Shown: one piece after another, positions 1 to 7,015 of the stretch
How positions within the stretch are numbered: the first letter of the stretch is position 1
Layout: every line of letters begins with the position of its first letter
Position numbers and translations under genes: made by a program
The notes under the pieces: model-generated
Database searches by the model: none
What the model was told of the DNA's origin: nothing
The model's input: only the letters and a program-made list of their open reading frames with translations
Source: Balneolales bacterium
GTDB lineage: Bacteria; Bacteroidota; Rhodothermia; Balneolales; Natronogracilivirgulaceae
Length of the DNA: 8,865 nt
Direction: 5' to 3'
Assembly (NCBI GenBank): GCA_007127665.1
Contig: SKYY01000090.1
Coordinates: 1 to 8,865, forward strand

Positions 1-589
1 ACGTCCGCTCCGGCACACGCTCATGGGCCAGACCCGGGACGATGCGGCCGGGGAGGCCTTCGACAAAATCGGGAAACTGCTCGGCCTGGCCTATCCTGCC
101 GGACCCGAAATCGACCGGCTGGCCCGTGACGGCGACCCCGCTTTCTACAATTTCCCGCGTGCCATGATGAAAAAGGGGCTTGATTTCAGCTTCTCCGGAC
201 TCAAGACCTCGGTGCTCTACTACCTTCAGGACATCCCGGAACAGGAGCGCGCGGACTTTATATCAGAGCACCTGAACGATCTGTGCGCCAGTATTTCCGC
301 GGCCATCACCGATGTGCTCATCCACAAGCTGCGGCAGGCCGTGCGTAAAACCGGGGTCAAAAGCGTGATCATCGCCGGTGGCGTATCCGCCAATTCGATG
401 CTGCGGGAGAAGGCGCGCAACATGGCCGGGGAGCTCGGGGCGTCACTGCACATTCCCCATCCAAAATACTGCACCGACAATGCCGCCATGATCGCGGTCA
501 CCGGTTGGTTCAAGGCAAGGGAGGGGATGATCGACGACCTGCACCTGAAGCCGTACGCCCGATACCAGTGGGAGAAAACGACCGGGTAA
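1..589 (+). CDS. tsaD: tRNA N6-adenosine threonylcarbamoyltransferase TsaD (5' truncated)
   Basis: TsaD transfers the threonylcarbamoyl group from threonylcarbamoyl-AMP to A37 of ANN-decoding tRNAs (t6A), working in the cytoplasm with TsaB and TsaE. Only the last ~195 residues are present; the reading frame is open to the window edge (first full codon at base 2), so the ATG at 23 is internal and the true start lies outside. Family hallmarks are visible: DDAAGEAFDKIGKLLGL near the left edge, DFSFSGLKTSVL, the sugar-kinase-like GGVSANSMLR phosphate-binding loop, and the C-terminal KYCTDNAAMIA segment, where the metal- and ligand-binding Asp/Asn lie. The protein ends normally at a TAA with the usual short C-terminal tail. 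It is convergent with rnhA, and the gap starts with a tandem repeat two bases or so after the stop codon. Identity is secure; nothing can be said about its promoter. Confidence 0.96.
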   Translation, partial: RPLRHTLMGQTRDDAAGEAFDKIGKLLGLAYPAGPEIDRLARDGDPAFYNFPRAMMKKGLDFSFSGLKTSVLYYLQDIPEQERADFISEHLNDLCASISAAITDVLIHKLRQAVRKTGVKSVIIAGGVSANSMLREKARNMAGELGASLHIPHPKYCTDNAAMIAVTGWFKAREGMIDDLHLKPYARYQWEKTTG

Positions 590-590
590 A

Positions 591-670
591 CAGGAGTTAT
601 TCCTGGCGAGTGGGCGTTATTCCTGGCGAGTGGGCGTTATTTTTGGCGAGTGGAAGTTATTCCTGCTGAA
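591..670. repeat. 20-bp tandem repeat between tsaD and rnhA
   Basis: Two identical 20-bp units (601-620 and 621-640, TCCTGGCGAGTGGGCGTTAT) are followed by a third with four changes (641-660) and flanked by decayed half-units (591-600 and 661-670). The array fills the gap between two convergent stop codons. The period is not a multiple of three, and no gene runs through it. No hairpin with a T-run is visible, so it does not look like a standard terminator. Confidence 0.85.
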
Positions 671-696
671 TGAGTTCTTCCGGGTGCCAGTGAGTT

Positions 697-1149
697 TCAC
701 CCCGACGAACCCACCTTTTTGCACGCTTCCACGGCCAGACGGTCCACCCTGTTGTTGCGCTCGTCGTCGGAGTGGCCTTTCACCTTGACCCACTTTACGT
801 CGTGCGGACGCATGGCATCCAGCAGCTGCTCCCAGAGATCCCGGTTTTCCACCGGTTTCTTGTCGGCTTTTTTCCAGCCCCGGCGCAGCCAGTTGTCCAC
901 CCAGCCCTGAGTGAAAGCATTGACGATGAGGGCACTGTCGCTGTGGATGGATACGCGGCAGGGACGTTTGAGGGCGCGCAGGGCTTCGATGACGGCCTTC
1001 AGTTCCATCCGGTTGTTGGTAGTGTGGGGGGCGCTGCCGCTCAGAGTGCGTTCCCTGCCCTTCCACTGGAGCAGGGCTCCCCAACCGCCGGGGCCGGGAT
1101 TGCCGCTGCAGGCGCCGTCAGTATACACGATGACGTGTGGCTTGCTCAT
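697..1149 (-). CDS. rnhA: Ribonuclease HI
   Basis: RNase HI cuts the RNA strand of RNA-DNA hybrids (R-loops, primers) in the cytoplasm using two metal ions. The 150-residue length is typical. The catalytic set is intact: D11 in VYTDGACSGNPGPGGWG, E49 in NNRMELKAVIEAL, D71 in HSDSALIV and D136 in NNRVDRLA. The catalytic-loop His is H126 in KVKGHSDD, and the basic handle region GWKKADKKPVENRDLW (residues 91-106) is present as in the E. coli type. The ATG overlaps the pyrF stop as ATGA, so it is probably translated by coupling from pyrF; no Shine-Dalgarno precedes it. Nothing looks damaged. Confidence 0.97.
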   Translation of the reverse strand: MSKPHVIVYTDGACSGNPGPGGWGALLQWKGRERTLSGSAPHTTNNRMELKAVIEALRALKRPCRVSIHSDSALIVNAFTQGWVDNWLRRGWKKADKKPVENRDLWEQLLDAMRPHDVKWVKVKGHSDDERNNRVDRLAVEACKKVGSSG

Positions 1150-2033
1150 GAAAACTGATTTTGCTGTTTTGGCGCGTCGGGATCATCCGGCAGAAGCCAG
1201 CGCTCTGAAATGTCTTGCAGCGCCTGATTGTATCGGCTGGTATTGGCGGCAACCTGCATCTGCCAGTCAGACGGGTTGGACGGGTCCATGGAGGAGAGAC
1301 CCCGGCTGACGTTGATCAGCGGAATTCCCTGGTGGCGAATAAGATGCTTCGCCAGTTCGTCCACCGAGCCACCCTGGGCGCCGACCCCCGGAATCAGGAG
1401 CGGCGCTTCTGGAAAGGCCTGCATTACCGGTCCATAGAACGCGCTCTGCGTTGCCCCGATTACCATGCCAAGCGTACCGGGATGTTCCAGCGCGGTGCTG
1501 CGCAACCGGCCGGCAATGTATTCGCTGAGCGAGCTTGCCCCTTCGAAGGGACGCATCATCAGGTCCGTGGCACCCGGGTTGGAGGTGAGCGTGAGCGCGT
1601 AGGCGGCACGGTTCGTATCCTGAAGAAAAGGGTGGAGCGTATCCAGCCCGATGAAAGGGAACAGGGTGATGGCATCGAACCCGAAGCGGTCGAACCATGC
1701 GGTTTTATAGCGTGCGTTGGTGTGCGGCACGTCGCCCCGCTTGGCGTCGGCGATCAGGACCTTGCCCGACGGGATGGCGTCGAGTACATCGTTGAGGGCA
1801 TGGAAAGCGTCTGTTCCCAGTGCCTCGAAATAGGCGATGTTGATCTTATAGGCCGCTACTCCGGTTTTGGTCTGTTCGATCATCCGGAGGCAGAATGTGA
1901 CGGCGGCCTCCGTTTCGGAAAGCCCCCGGTTCCGGATTTCCGGTGGTAAGTGCTCCGGCACAGGGTCCAGCCCGGCGCACAAAACGGTACGTGATGCCCG
2001 TACGGAAGCCAGCAGTTTTTGCGTGTAGGTCAT
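1146..2033 (-). CDS. pyrF: Orotidine 5'-phosphate decarboxylase, type 2
   Basis: This enzyme makes UMP from OMP, the last step of de novo pyrimidine synthesis, in the cytoplasm. The 295-residue protein has the order and spacing of the longer type-2 PyrF family: GLDP at 21-24, YKINIAYFEALG with K63 and N65, the catalytic LIADAKRGD (D96, K98, D101), a TLFPFIGLD segment, TLTSNPGA, and the phosphate-binding PGVGAQGG and NVSRGL loops near the C-terminus. The frame stays open upstream to 2156, but the ATG at 2033 (MTYTQKLLASVRAS) gives the normal N-terminus, and the extra 41 residues have no family resemblance. It is the first gene of a two-gene unit with rnhA (4-base ATGA overlap). The last ~15 residues, acidic and Gln-rich, form a nonconserved tail. 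Its promoter must lie in the AT-rich divergent gap shared with the methyltransferase gene. Confidence 0.94.
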   Translation of the reverse strand: MTYTQKLLASVRASRTVLCAGLDPVPEHLPPEIRNRGLSETEAAVTFCLRMIEQTKTGVAAYKINIAYFEALGTDAFHALNDVLDAIPSGKVLIADAKRGDVPHTNARYKTAWFDRFGFDAITLFPFIGLDTLHPFLQDTNRAAYALTLTSNPGATDLMMRPFEGASSLSEYIAGRLRSTALEHPGTLGMVIGATQSAFYGPVMQAFPEAPLLIPGVGAQGGSVDELAKHLIRHQGIPLINVSRGLSSMDPSNPSDWQMQVAANTSRYNQALQDISERWLLPDDPDAPKQQNQFS

Positions 2034-2163
2034 GGTCGGATGATTTGTTCCGGCGCAAAATACGATAATATTTAATGCGATTTCGGGATATATTGTGTGC
2101 CAGTCTGTGCGGTCTGCAGCCCGAATGTGTTTTTGCTGCATACGGGAAAGCCGCACCCGGACA

Positions 2164-2227
2164 AAAAATCCAGATGTGCAGAAATTCAGATGGATAAAAA
2201 TCCGAATGGATAAAACCTGATAAATAT
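2164..2227. repeat. 16-bp imperfect tandem repeat in the divergent gap
   Basis: Three adjacent 16-bp units at 2164-2179, 2180-2195 and 2196-2211 share the pattern AAAAATCCAGATGGAT with two to five changes each. A decayed fourth copy (2212-2227) runs into the candidate -10 box. It lies between pyrF and the methyltransferase gene, just upstream of the latter, so it could be a minisatellite or repeated protein sites. Confidence 0.6.
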
Positions 2228-2230
2228 AAT
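2225..2230 (+). promoter_or_regulatory. Candidate -10 box for the methyltransferase gene
   Basis: A perfect TATAAT lies 26 bases before the ATG at 2257. No recognisable -35 is seen 16-18 bases upstream, and no Bacteroidota-type TAnnTTTG was found. The region is AT-rich, so a chance match is possible. Confidence 0.3.
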
Positions 2231-2256
2231 CGCGGACTTTAATTAATTACCGGCCA

Positions 2257-3021
2257 ATGGCAACTGACACCTGGTTCGAATCCTGGTTTGACAGTCCCCT
2301 CTACGAACAGCTCTACGCCAACAGGGATGACACCGAGGCGGCGATGCTGGTGGGATGGATCGCGGGACTGCTTCCACCCGAGAGGTATCCTCTGACTGTG
2401 GATATGGGATGCGGGCGTGGGCGCCACTCCCTGCTGCTGGCGAAAGAAGGCTATCGGGTGACAGGGGTCGACCTCTCCCCGAAAGCGATCAAGAAAGCCC
2501 GCGGAAAGGCAGCGGATGAAAATCTCGCGGATCTTCAATTTGAAATCGGGGATATGCGCACGTGGCATGGCGCTCCATGTGACCTCATGTGCAATCTCTT
2601 TACGAGCTTCGGATATTTCAGCGATGACGACAACAATTTGCGTGTAATATCGAATATGTGCGCCAACCTGAAGCAGGGTGGATGTCTGGTGATGGACTAC
2701 CTGAATCCTCAGGCGGTGCGCAGCAATCTGGTTCCTGAAGAGACCGTATCCCTCGGGAACATGACCTGCCGTATCAGCAGGGCAATCGAAAAAGATACCG
2801 TTGTGAAATCCCTTACCTTTGTTTCTTCGGCAGACGGTAAATCGATGACCTACCAGGAGCGCGTCAAACTGTATGGAAGGGAGTGGTTTGAGAATGCTTT
2901 CATAGACCGGGGAATGGTCATGGAGAGGCTTTGCGGGGATTACCGCGCCGGGACGTTTGACCCGGAAGCCAGTCCAAGGATGGTGATGGTGGCCCGCAAA
3001 AGAGACCCTGCTTCACCCTGA
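2257..3021 (+). CDS. Class I SAM-dependent methyltransferase
   Basis: The 254-residue protein is a cytoplasmic Rossmann-fold methyltransferase of unknown substrate. Motif I, the SAM-binding loop, is TVDMGCGRGRHSLLLA from about residue 47. The acidic motif II residue is D72 in VTGVDLSP, and motif III is the FEIGDMRTW segment. A motif IV-like strand, LMCNLFTSFGYF, is at 110-121, followed by the LKQGGCLVMDYLNP strand. The N-terminal WFESWFDSPLYEQLYANRD and the SFGYF segment are typical of a widespread uncharacterised group often placed with type 11/25 methyltransferases. The C-terminal half has an extra beta-rich insert (about 155-225) that probably covers the active site. There is no Shine-Dalgarno. 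The end of the gene overlaps the end of the response regulator gene on the other strand by nine bases. Family is certain, substrate unknown. Confidence 0.9.
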   Translation: MATDTWFESWFDSPLYEQLYANRDDTEAAMLVGWIAGLLPPERYPLTVDMGCGRGRHSLLLAKEGYRVTGVDLSPKAIKKARGKAADENLADLQFEIGDMRTWHGAPCDLMCNLFTSFGYFSDDDNNLRVISNMCANLKQGGCLVMDYLNPQAVRSNLVPEETVSLGNMTCRISRAIEKDTVVKSLTFVSSADGKSMTYQERVKLYGREWFENAFIDRGMVMERLCGDYRAGTFDPEASPRMVMVARKRDPASP

Positions 3022-4386
3022 CCTGGTTTCAGACTCCCGGAACCGGTCCAGTTTTTTCAGTTTGCTGCGCAGTGTACCCCTTGGTAAATCCAGCAATTCG
3101 GCAGCTCTGGTGATATTCTGACCCGTTTTCTCCAGCGCCCAGCCTATGATTTCCTCTTCTTTTTCCTGGATGAAAGCTTCGAATGGTGGATACTGATTGT
3201 TGGCGGATGCGGTGCTTTGCGCCTTTCCGGAAGGGAACAGATCATTTCCGGAGCCCAGCGTGGTGGCAATGCTGAAATCGGAAGTAGCCACGATGCGTTC
3301 CACGGTGTTTTCCAGCTGCCGGACATTGCCCGGCCAGTCGTAAGCCATAAGGTTGTCATAAAAAGTGCGGTCCAGACGCGTAAGTATATCCCCGGCCCCC
3401 AGTTTCTTGAAGAAATGACTGACCAGTGCGGGGATATCCTCCTTCCGGTCCCGAAGCGGCGGCAGATGCAGGGGGATGATATGCAAGCGGTAATACAGAT
3501 CCTCGCGAAACCGGTTCTCCCGGACCAGCTGCTCCAGGTTTACTTTTGTCGCGCAGATGACACGCACATCCACGGAAATGGTTTTCATACCGCCGACACG
3601 GACAAACTGGCGTTCTTGCAGCACACGAAGCAGTTTTACCTGAAGATTGAGAGGAAAATCGTCTATGTCATCTATAAAAATCGTCCCTTTGTGCGCCCGC
3701 TCGAAATAGCCGTTGTGCTGCTGGATGGCACCCGAGAAGGCACCCTTCTCATGCCCGAAAAGCTCGCTTTCGATCAGGGTTTCCGGAATGGCGGCGCAGT
3801 TGATGGCAATGAAGGGCTGATCCCGGCGGCTACTTTGCTGATGAAGGGCACGGGCGATGATCTCTTTTCCGGTGCCGCTCTCGCCCTGGATGAGGACCGT
3901 GTAGTCATGCGCCGCCACGTTGCGGACCGTTTCCAACAGCTTGCGTATGGATGGGGAACTGCCGATAACGGATTTGTTCTCCATCCGTTCCAGACGTTTT
4001 TTCAGGGTTTTGTTTTCATGCCTGACCTCAAGGTAATCACGAACGTTGTTCATCAGACTGATGAACTTCTCCGGTGATAGCGGTTTGGTAATGTAGTCGT
4101 AAGCGCCAAGTTTGAGAGCAGCCACAGCGGTTTCAACGGATGCGTAAGCCGTGATTACGATCACCACGCAGCTTTCATTGGATTCCTTGGCTGCTTTCAG
4201 GATGTCGATTCCCCCTTTTCCTGGCAGGCGCAGGTCGGTGATAACGACATCATAAGCGCCGGTTCCGGCCCTTCTGACCCCTTTGTCTCCGTCGGCAACA
4301 CTCTCGACTTCATAGCCCTCCTTATTCAGGAGGTTGGCCAGCGTGATCCTTGTAATCCGTTCGTCCTCAACGAGTAATACTTGCAT
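3013..4386 (-). CDS. Sigma-54-dependent response regulator (REC - AAA+ - Fis HTH)
   Basis: This is an NtrC/AtoC-type activator that, when phosphorylated by its kinase, should bind enhancer DNA and remodel sigma-54 polymerase by ATP hydrolysis. The receiver domain (1-120) has E7/D8, the phospho-acceptor D51 (VVITDLRLPG), T79 and K101. A short linker leads to the AAA+ domain (about 140-375): Walker A GESGTGKE 168-175, sigma-54 contact loop GAFSGA 215-220, Walker B GTIFIDDI 234-241, the arginine-finger segment FREDLYYRL 293-301, and YDWPGNVRQLEN. The C-terminus holds a Fis-type helix-turn-helix (NITRAAELLDLPRGTLRSKLKKL). Two oddities stand out. The usual Walker B Asp-Glu is Asp-Asp (D239-D240), and the GAFTGA Thr is Ser. 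I chose the ATG at 4386, which starts the REC fold at once (MQVLLVEDE); an in-frame ATG at 4446 would add 20 residues of no known use. It is last in the operon, 71 bp after the kinase. Confidence 0.94.
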   Translation of the reverse strand: MQVLLVEDERITRITLANLLNKEGYEVESVADGDKGVRRAGTGAYDVVITDLRLPGKGGIDILKAAKESNESCVVIVITAYASVETAVAALKLGAYDYITKPLSPEKFISLMNNVRDYLEVRHENKTLKKRLERMENKSVIGSSPSIRKLLETVRNVAAHDYTVLIQGESGTGKEIIARALHQQSSRRDQPFIAINCAAIPETLIESELFGHEKGAFSGAIQQHNGYFERAHKGTIFIDDIDDFPLNLQVKLLRVLQERQFVRVGGMKTISVDVRVICATKVNLEQLVRENRFREDLYYRLHIIPLHLPPLRDRKEDIPALVSHFFKKLGAGDILTRLDRTFYDNLMAYDWPGNVRQLENTVERIVATSDFSIATTLGSGNDLFPSGKAQSTASANNQYPPFEAFIQEKEEEIIGWALEKTGQNITRAAELLDLPRGTLRSKLKKLDRFRESETRSG

Positions 4387-4457
4387 CTGTAAAATCGATT
4401 TAGATTCATATGGTCTGAATGAACTCACATGACAGGATGTAATCATGCCGATGTGTG

Positions 4458-5966
4458 TCAGCCGGAGTCTGTCATGTCCGGTTCATTTTCCATCTCCAAT
4501 GGCAGTGTAACAGTGAATTCCGTGTACTCGCCCTTCTTGCTTGTGACGGAAATGGTGCCGTTGTGCGATTCAACGATTCCAAGTGTCACGGAAAGACCGA
4601 GCCCGGTCCCTTTGCCGGTCTCTTTGGTTGAATAAAAGGGTTCGAAGATCACTTTCAGTTCTTCATCCGGGATGCCGGTTCCATTGTCCCGTACCCGGAT
4701 GATCATCTTTCCGTCAGCGGCCTGCATTCCAACAATGATTTCACCTTCCTCATCGACGGCGTCAAGGCTGTTCAGAAGCAGGTTCATGAGAATTTCCTGC
4801 ATCAGGTTGGGATCCGCCTTAACGCGTGGCAAGTCCTTGCCAGTGCGGACATGCAGCCGGATCCGTTTCTCCTTCAGCCGGTACTCCAGCAGGTCCCTCA
4901 CAGTGGTGATCTGCTTTTCCAGATCAATTGCCTGCGTCTCTTTGGGCCGTTGCCGTGCATATCCGAGCAGCTTGGTGACCACAGACTCGATCTGAGTCAA
5001 TCCATCATCGATCATGTTCAGGTACTCAACCGTCTGTTCCCGGTTGTCCAGGTCCTTTTTGATCCCGAATACGCAAAACCGCATGCCATTCAGCGGATTG
5101 TTCACTTCATGGGCCACACCGGATGCCAGCCGGCCGATAGATGCCAGCTTCTCGGCCTGGAAAATCTGGTTCTGCGCTTTTTCCAGTTCGATTTTGGATT
5201 GGGAGAGGCGCTTCTTCATCATCTCGAAGTGGTCGATGAGAAAGCCGATCTCATCACTGCGGGCGGGCAGAACGGTTCCGATGCTGGAATCAAGATCAAA
5301 CTTGTCTATCTCGGTCACCAGGTCTTTCAGTGATGTAAGTACCCTTCCAATGAAATAATAGAGCAGCCCGATGGTCACGAACATGGCAATAACTGTGAGC
5401 CCGAGAAGCTGAAAAAAAGCACTGCGCACTTTTTCATGGATATTCGAGGCATCGAATCCCATCAGCACCGTACCCCAGCGCTTTTCACCGATCTGGAGGG
5501 GCTGCAGTATTTCGAGCATCCAACCATGCTCCGGGTGTTCCGAAATGGAGGTGAGCACTTCGCGTGTCCGGATTACCGGCAGAATCTGCGGATCCATGAG
5601 CTGCCGGCCATATTGCGAAAGGTCGCTGTGTGCAATAATGCGGTTCCTGTTGTCCTGAATGGAGATGTAAACAACCCCTTCCACGTTGTCACGGAAATTG
5701 TGGACATGGCTGATAAGCAGGTCGTCCCTGGATCCCTGCTCGTTTTCAGCCTGGATCATGGCCTCGATTACGGGTATGGAAAAGGCCGTGGCAATCGACA
5801 TGGCATTATCTGTTTCCTGCTCAATGATCAGTGTGCGCCACTGATGCAGAATTCCGATGGATATTGTGATCATCAGCAGAGAAACCACCACTCCTATGAT
5901 GGATAGCACGCGCAGCTTGATGCTGGACCGGAACCAGGTCCTGAGTGTATCAACAATATTCGTCAT
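4458..5966 (-). CDS. Sensor histidine kinase, periplasmic Cache-like domain, NtrB/AtoS type
   Basis: This 502-residue inner-membrane kinase is the cognate partner of the downstream regulator. TM1 is about residues 20-41 and TM2 about 186-206. The ~145-residue periplasmic part between them (VVYISIQDNRNRIIAHSDL ... WMLEILQPLQIG ... WGTVLMGFD) has the pattern of a single Cache/PDC sensor domain. A HAMP-like linker follows (about 205-258), then a coiled stretch and the dimerisation helix with phospho-acceptor H286 in GVAHEVNNPLNG. The ATPase lobe has the N box NLLLNSLDAV (N399), G1 VRDNGTGIPD, F box FEPFYSTK and G2 GKGTGLGLSV. No separate PAS domain is seen. The start codon overlaps the stop of the PhnD-like gene (ATGA) and is preceded by GGAGG at a 10-base distance, the only strong Shine-Dalgarno in the window. 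The signal sensed is unknown. Confidence 0.95.
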   Translation of the reverse strand: MTNIVDTLRTWFRSSIKLRVLSIIGVVVSLLMITISIGILHQWRTLIIEQETDNAMSIATAFSIPVIEAMIQAENEQGSRDDLLISHVHNFRDNVEGVVYISIQDNRNRIIAHSDLSQYGRQLMDPQILPVIRTREVLTSISEHPEHGWMLEILQPLQIGEKRWGTVLMGFDASNIHEKVRSAFFQLLGLTVIAMFVTIGLLYYFIGRVLTSLKDLVTEIDKFDLDSSIGTVLPARSDEIGFLIDHFEMMKKRLSQSKIELEKAQNQIFQAEKLASIGRLASGVAHEVNNPLNGMRFCVFGIKKDLDNREQTVEYLNMIDDGLTQIESVVTKLLGYARQRPKETQAIDLEKQITTVRDLLEYRLKEKRIRLHVRTGKDLPRVKADPNLMQEILMNLLLNSLDAVDEEGEIIVGMQAADGKMIIRVRDNGTGIPDEELKVIFEPFYSTKETGKGTGLGLSVTLGIVESHNGTISVTSKKGEYTEFTVTLPLEMENEPDMTDSG

Positions 5967-6886
5967 GGTGGCGGCTCCTCCAGAATCTGAGCCGCCAGCT
6001 GATCGTAATCAGTGGATTGTGCCCGGATGAAGCCGTTGCGGAATTCCGGGTCCCACTGGGAAACCAGACCGGCATATTTTGGTTCGGCTGGATCAATGTT
6101 CAACAATGCGCTGGTGATGGACGCGGTAATGGATGGATCGTGCTTTGTGGAGACCACAACCGGCGACCCCGGCACAGGGTCGGAGCGCTTGATGATCCGA
6201 AGGCCCTGATCCCGGAACTCGTCCGCCACACGGTCTTTGACGCTTCCGGCATCGTAATTGCCGCGAAGAACCTCATAAACCACACTGTGATGATGTCGGA
6301 AATGTTCGACTTTTTTGAGATCCCCCCTCATGATCCCGTTCCGGGAAAAGCCGGACTGCAGGAGCCAGTTTCCGGAAAAGGAGTTTTCCGAGGGCAGTGC
6401 CAGTTTGCGCCCGCTGAGTTGTGAAATTGAGTGGATATCGGAATCCTCCTGCACAATGATCACAGATTGAAAAAAAGGCTGGCCGTCTTCATTGAGCGGT
6501 TTGAGAATGGGTTCAAGTCCGTAGTCACCCCGCGAGGTGATATATATGTAGGATCCGAGAAATGCTGCGTGGACCTCGCCTGTAGCCAGCTGGGCAACCG
6601 CTTCCTCATAACTGCGGCTGATTATGAGCTCAAAATGGTATTCTGTCTCGTCAGAAAGATAGTCCATCAATGGCTGGTATCCCTGATAGAGGACATTTGC
6701 CGGGAATCGTGAAATCACTCCAAAGCGCACCGTATCCTGCGCAACGGTCGCATCTATGCCAGATGTAGCAATGTCTTCCGGCCAGGGCGAGCGGATGTCG
6801 ACGATCACACGGTGCAGAAGGAATGTAATGATAGCCAGTGCCATGAGCACAGTCAGACCAGCCAGCACAATTTTCTTCCTTATCAT
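5963..6886 (-). CDS. Membrane-anchored PhnD-like substrate-binding protein
   Basis: This is a PhnD/SsuA/transferrin-type periplasmic binding protein; relatives bind phosphonate, phosphite or other oxyanions. The start at 6886 gives a 307-residue protein opening with basic residues and one hydrophobic segment (about 5-24) with no lipobox Cys, so it is probably anchored in the inner membrane facing the periplasm. The binding fold follows from about residue 53: VRFGVISRFPANVLYQGYQPLMDYLS, SYEEAVAQLATGEVHAAFLGSYIYI, then the ligand-pocket-like LALPSENSFSGNW and HHHSVVYEVLRGNYDAGSV. An in-frame ATG at 6928 would add 14 residues but coincides with the predicted sigma-54 transcription start, so I prefer 6886. 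No ABC permease or ATPase genes adjoin it. Instead it is translationally coupled to the kinase, which suggests a sensory receptor rather than a transporter part. Ligand unknown. Confidence 0.86.
   Translation of the reverse strand: MIRKKIVLAGLTVLMALAIITFLLHRVIVDIRSPWPEDIATSGIDATVAQDTVRFGVISRFPANVLYQGYQPLMDYLSDETEYHFELIISRSYEEAVAQLATGEVHAAFLGSYIYITSRGDYGLEPILKPLNEDGQPFFQSVIIVQEDSDIHSISQLSGRKLALPSENSFSGNWLLQSGFSRNGIMRGDLKKVEHFRHHHSVVYEVLRGNYDAGSVKDRVADEFRDQGLRIIKRSDPVPGSPVVVSTKHDPSITASITSALLNIDPAEPKYAGLVSQWDPEFRNGFIRAQSTDYDQLAAQILEEPPP
5969..5997 (-). promoter_or_regulatory. Hairpin holding the kinase ribosome-binding site
   Basis: A perfect 9-bp inverted repeat (TGGCGGCTC, 11-base loop, GAGCCGCCA) covers the last codons of the PhnD-like gene and ends two bases before the kinase ATG. 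In the mRNA, GGAGG (5981 to 5977) lies mostly in the loop and runs into the 3' arm, so the fold could partly hide the ribosome-binding site. It is visible in sequence; a role in translation is inferred. Confidence 0.5.
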
Positions 6887-6936
6887 TGTAAAGGAATTAT
6901 TAGGATTGCCTGCAATTCTATTCGTCATTGGCTTTC

Positions 6937-6952
6937 AGCAAAGATCATTCCT
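6937..6952 (-). promoter_or_regulatory. Candidate sigma-54 promoter for the PhnD-kinase-regulator operon
   Basis: The minus strand reads AGGAATGATCTTTGCT. The invariant GG and GC are exactly 10 bases apart and the -12 half (TTTGCT) is good, but the -24 half matches TGGCAC only at GG and one A. The predicted start is near 6926, about 40 bases before the ATG at 6886. It is supported mainly by its position next to the dyad array and its divergence from a stronger sigma-54 promoter. Confidence 0.42.
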
Positions 6953-7015
6953 TTAGAGACACTCTATTGGTTTAAGCTGCTATTTAGTCATTCAAGAGGC
7001 AAGTTACAAAAAAAT

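Noticed and set aside
1215..1949. Open frame of 244 codons on the plus strand
   Set aside because: Antisense shadow of pyrF; low-complexity, Arg/Gly-rich product with no domain.
3036..3057. CCGGAACCGG followed by six T, as a terminator for the methyltransferase gene
   Set aside because: The stem is only 4 bp with a 2-base loop, and it lies in the coding end of the response regulator.
3217..4077. Long open frame (286 codons) on the plus strand
   Set aside because: It lies wholly antisense to the AAA+ response regulator, whose motifs are unmistakable, and its product resembles no family I know.
4387..4446. N-terminal 20-residue extension of the response regulator from the ATG at 4446
   Set aside because: Receiver domains begin almost at the first residue, and the extension has no recognisable content; it would only close the gap to the kinase.
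5964..5976. GCCGCCACCATG before the kinase, a perfect match to the eukaryotic Kozak consensus
   Set aside because: The surroundings are clearly bacterial; the match comes from Pro codons of the PhnD-like gene and the hairpin arm.
6887..6928. ATG at 6928 as the start of the PhnD-like protein
   Set aside because: It falls at the predicted sigma-54 transcription start, and the ATG at 6886 gives a normal basic-plus-hydrophobic N-terminus; not fully excluded because the minus-strand promoter is weak.
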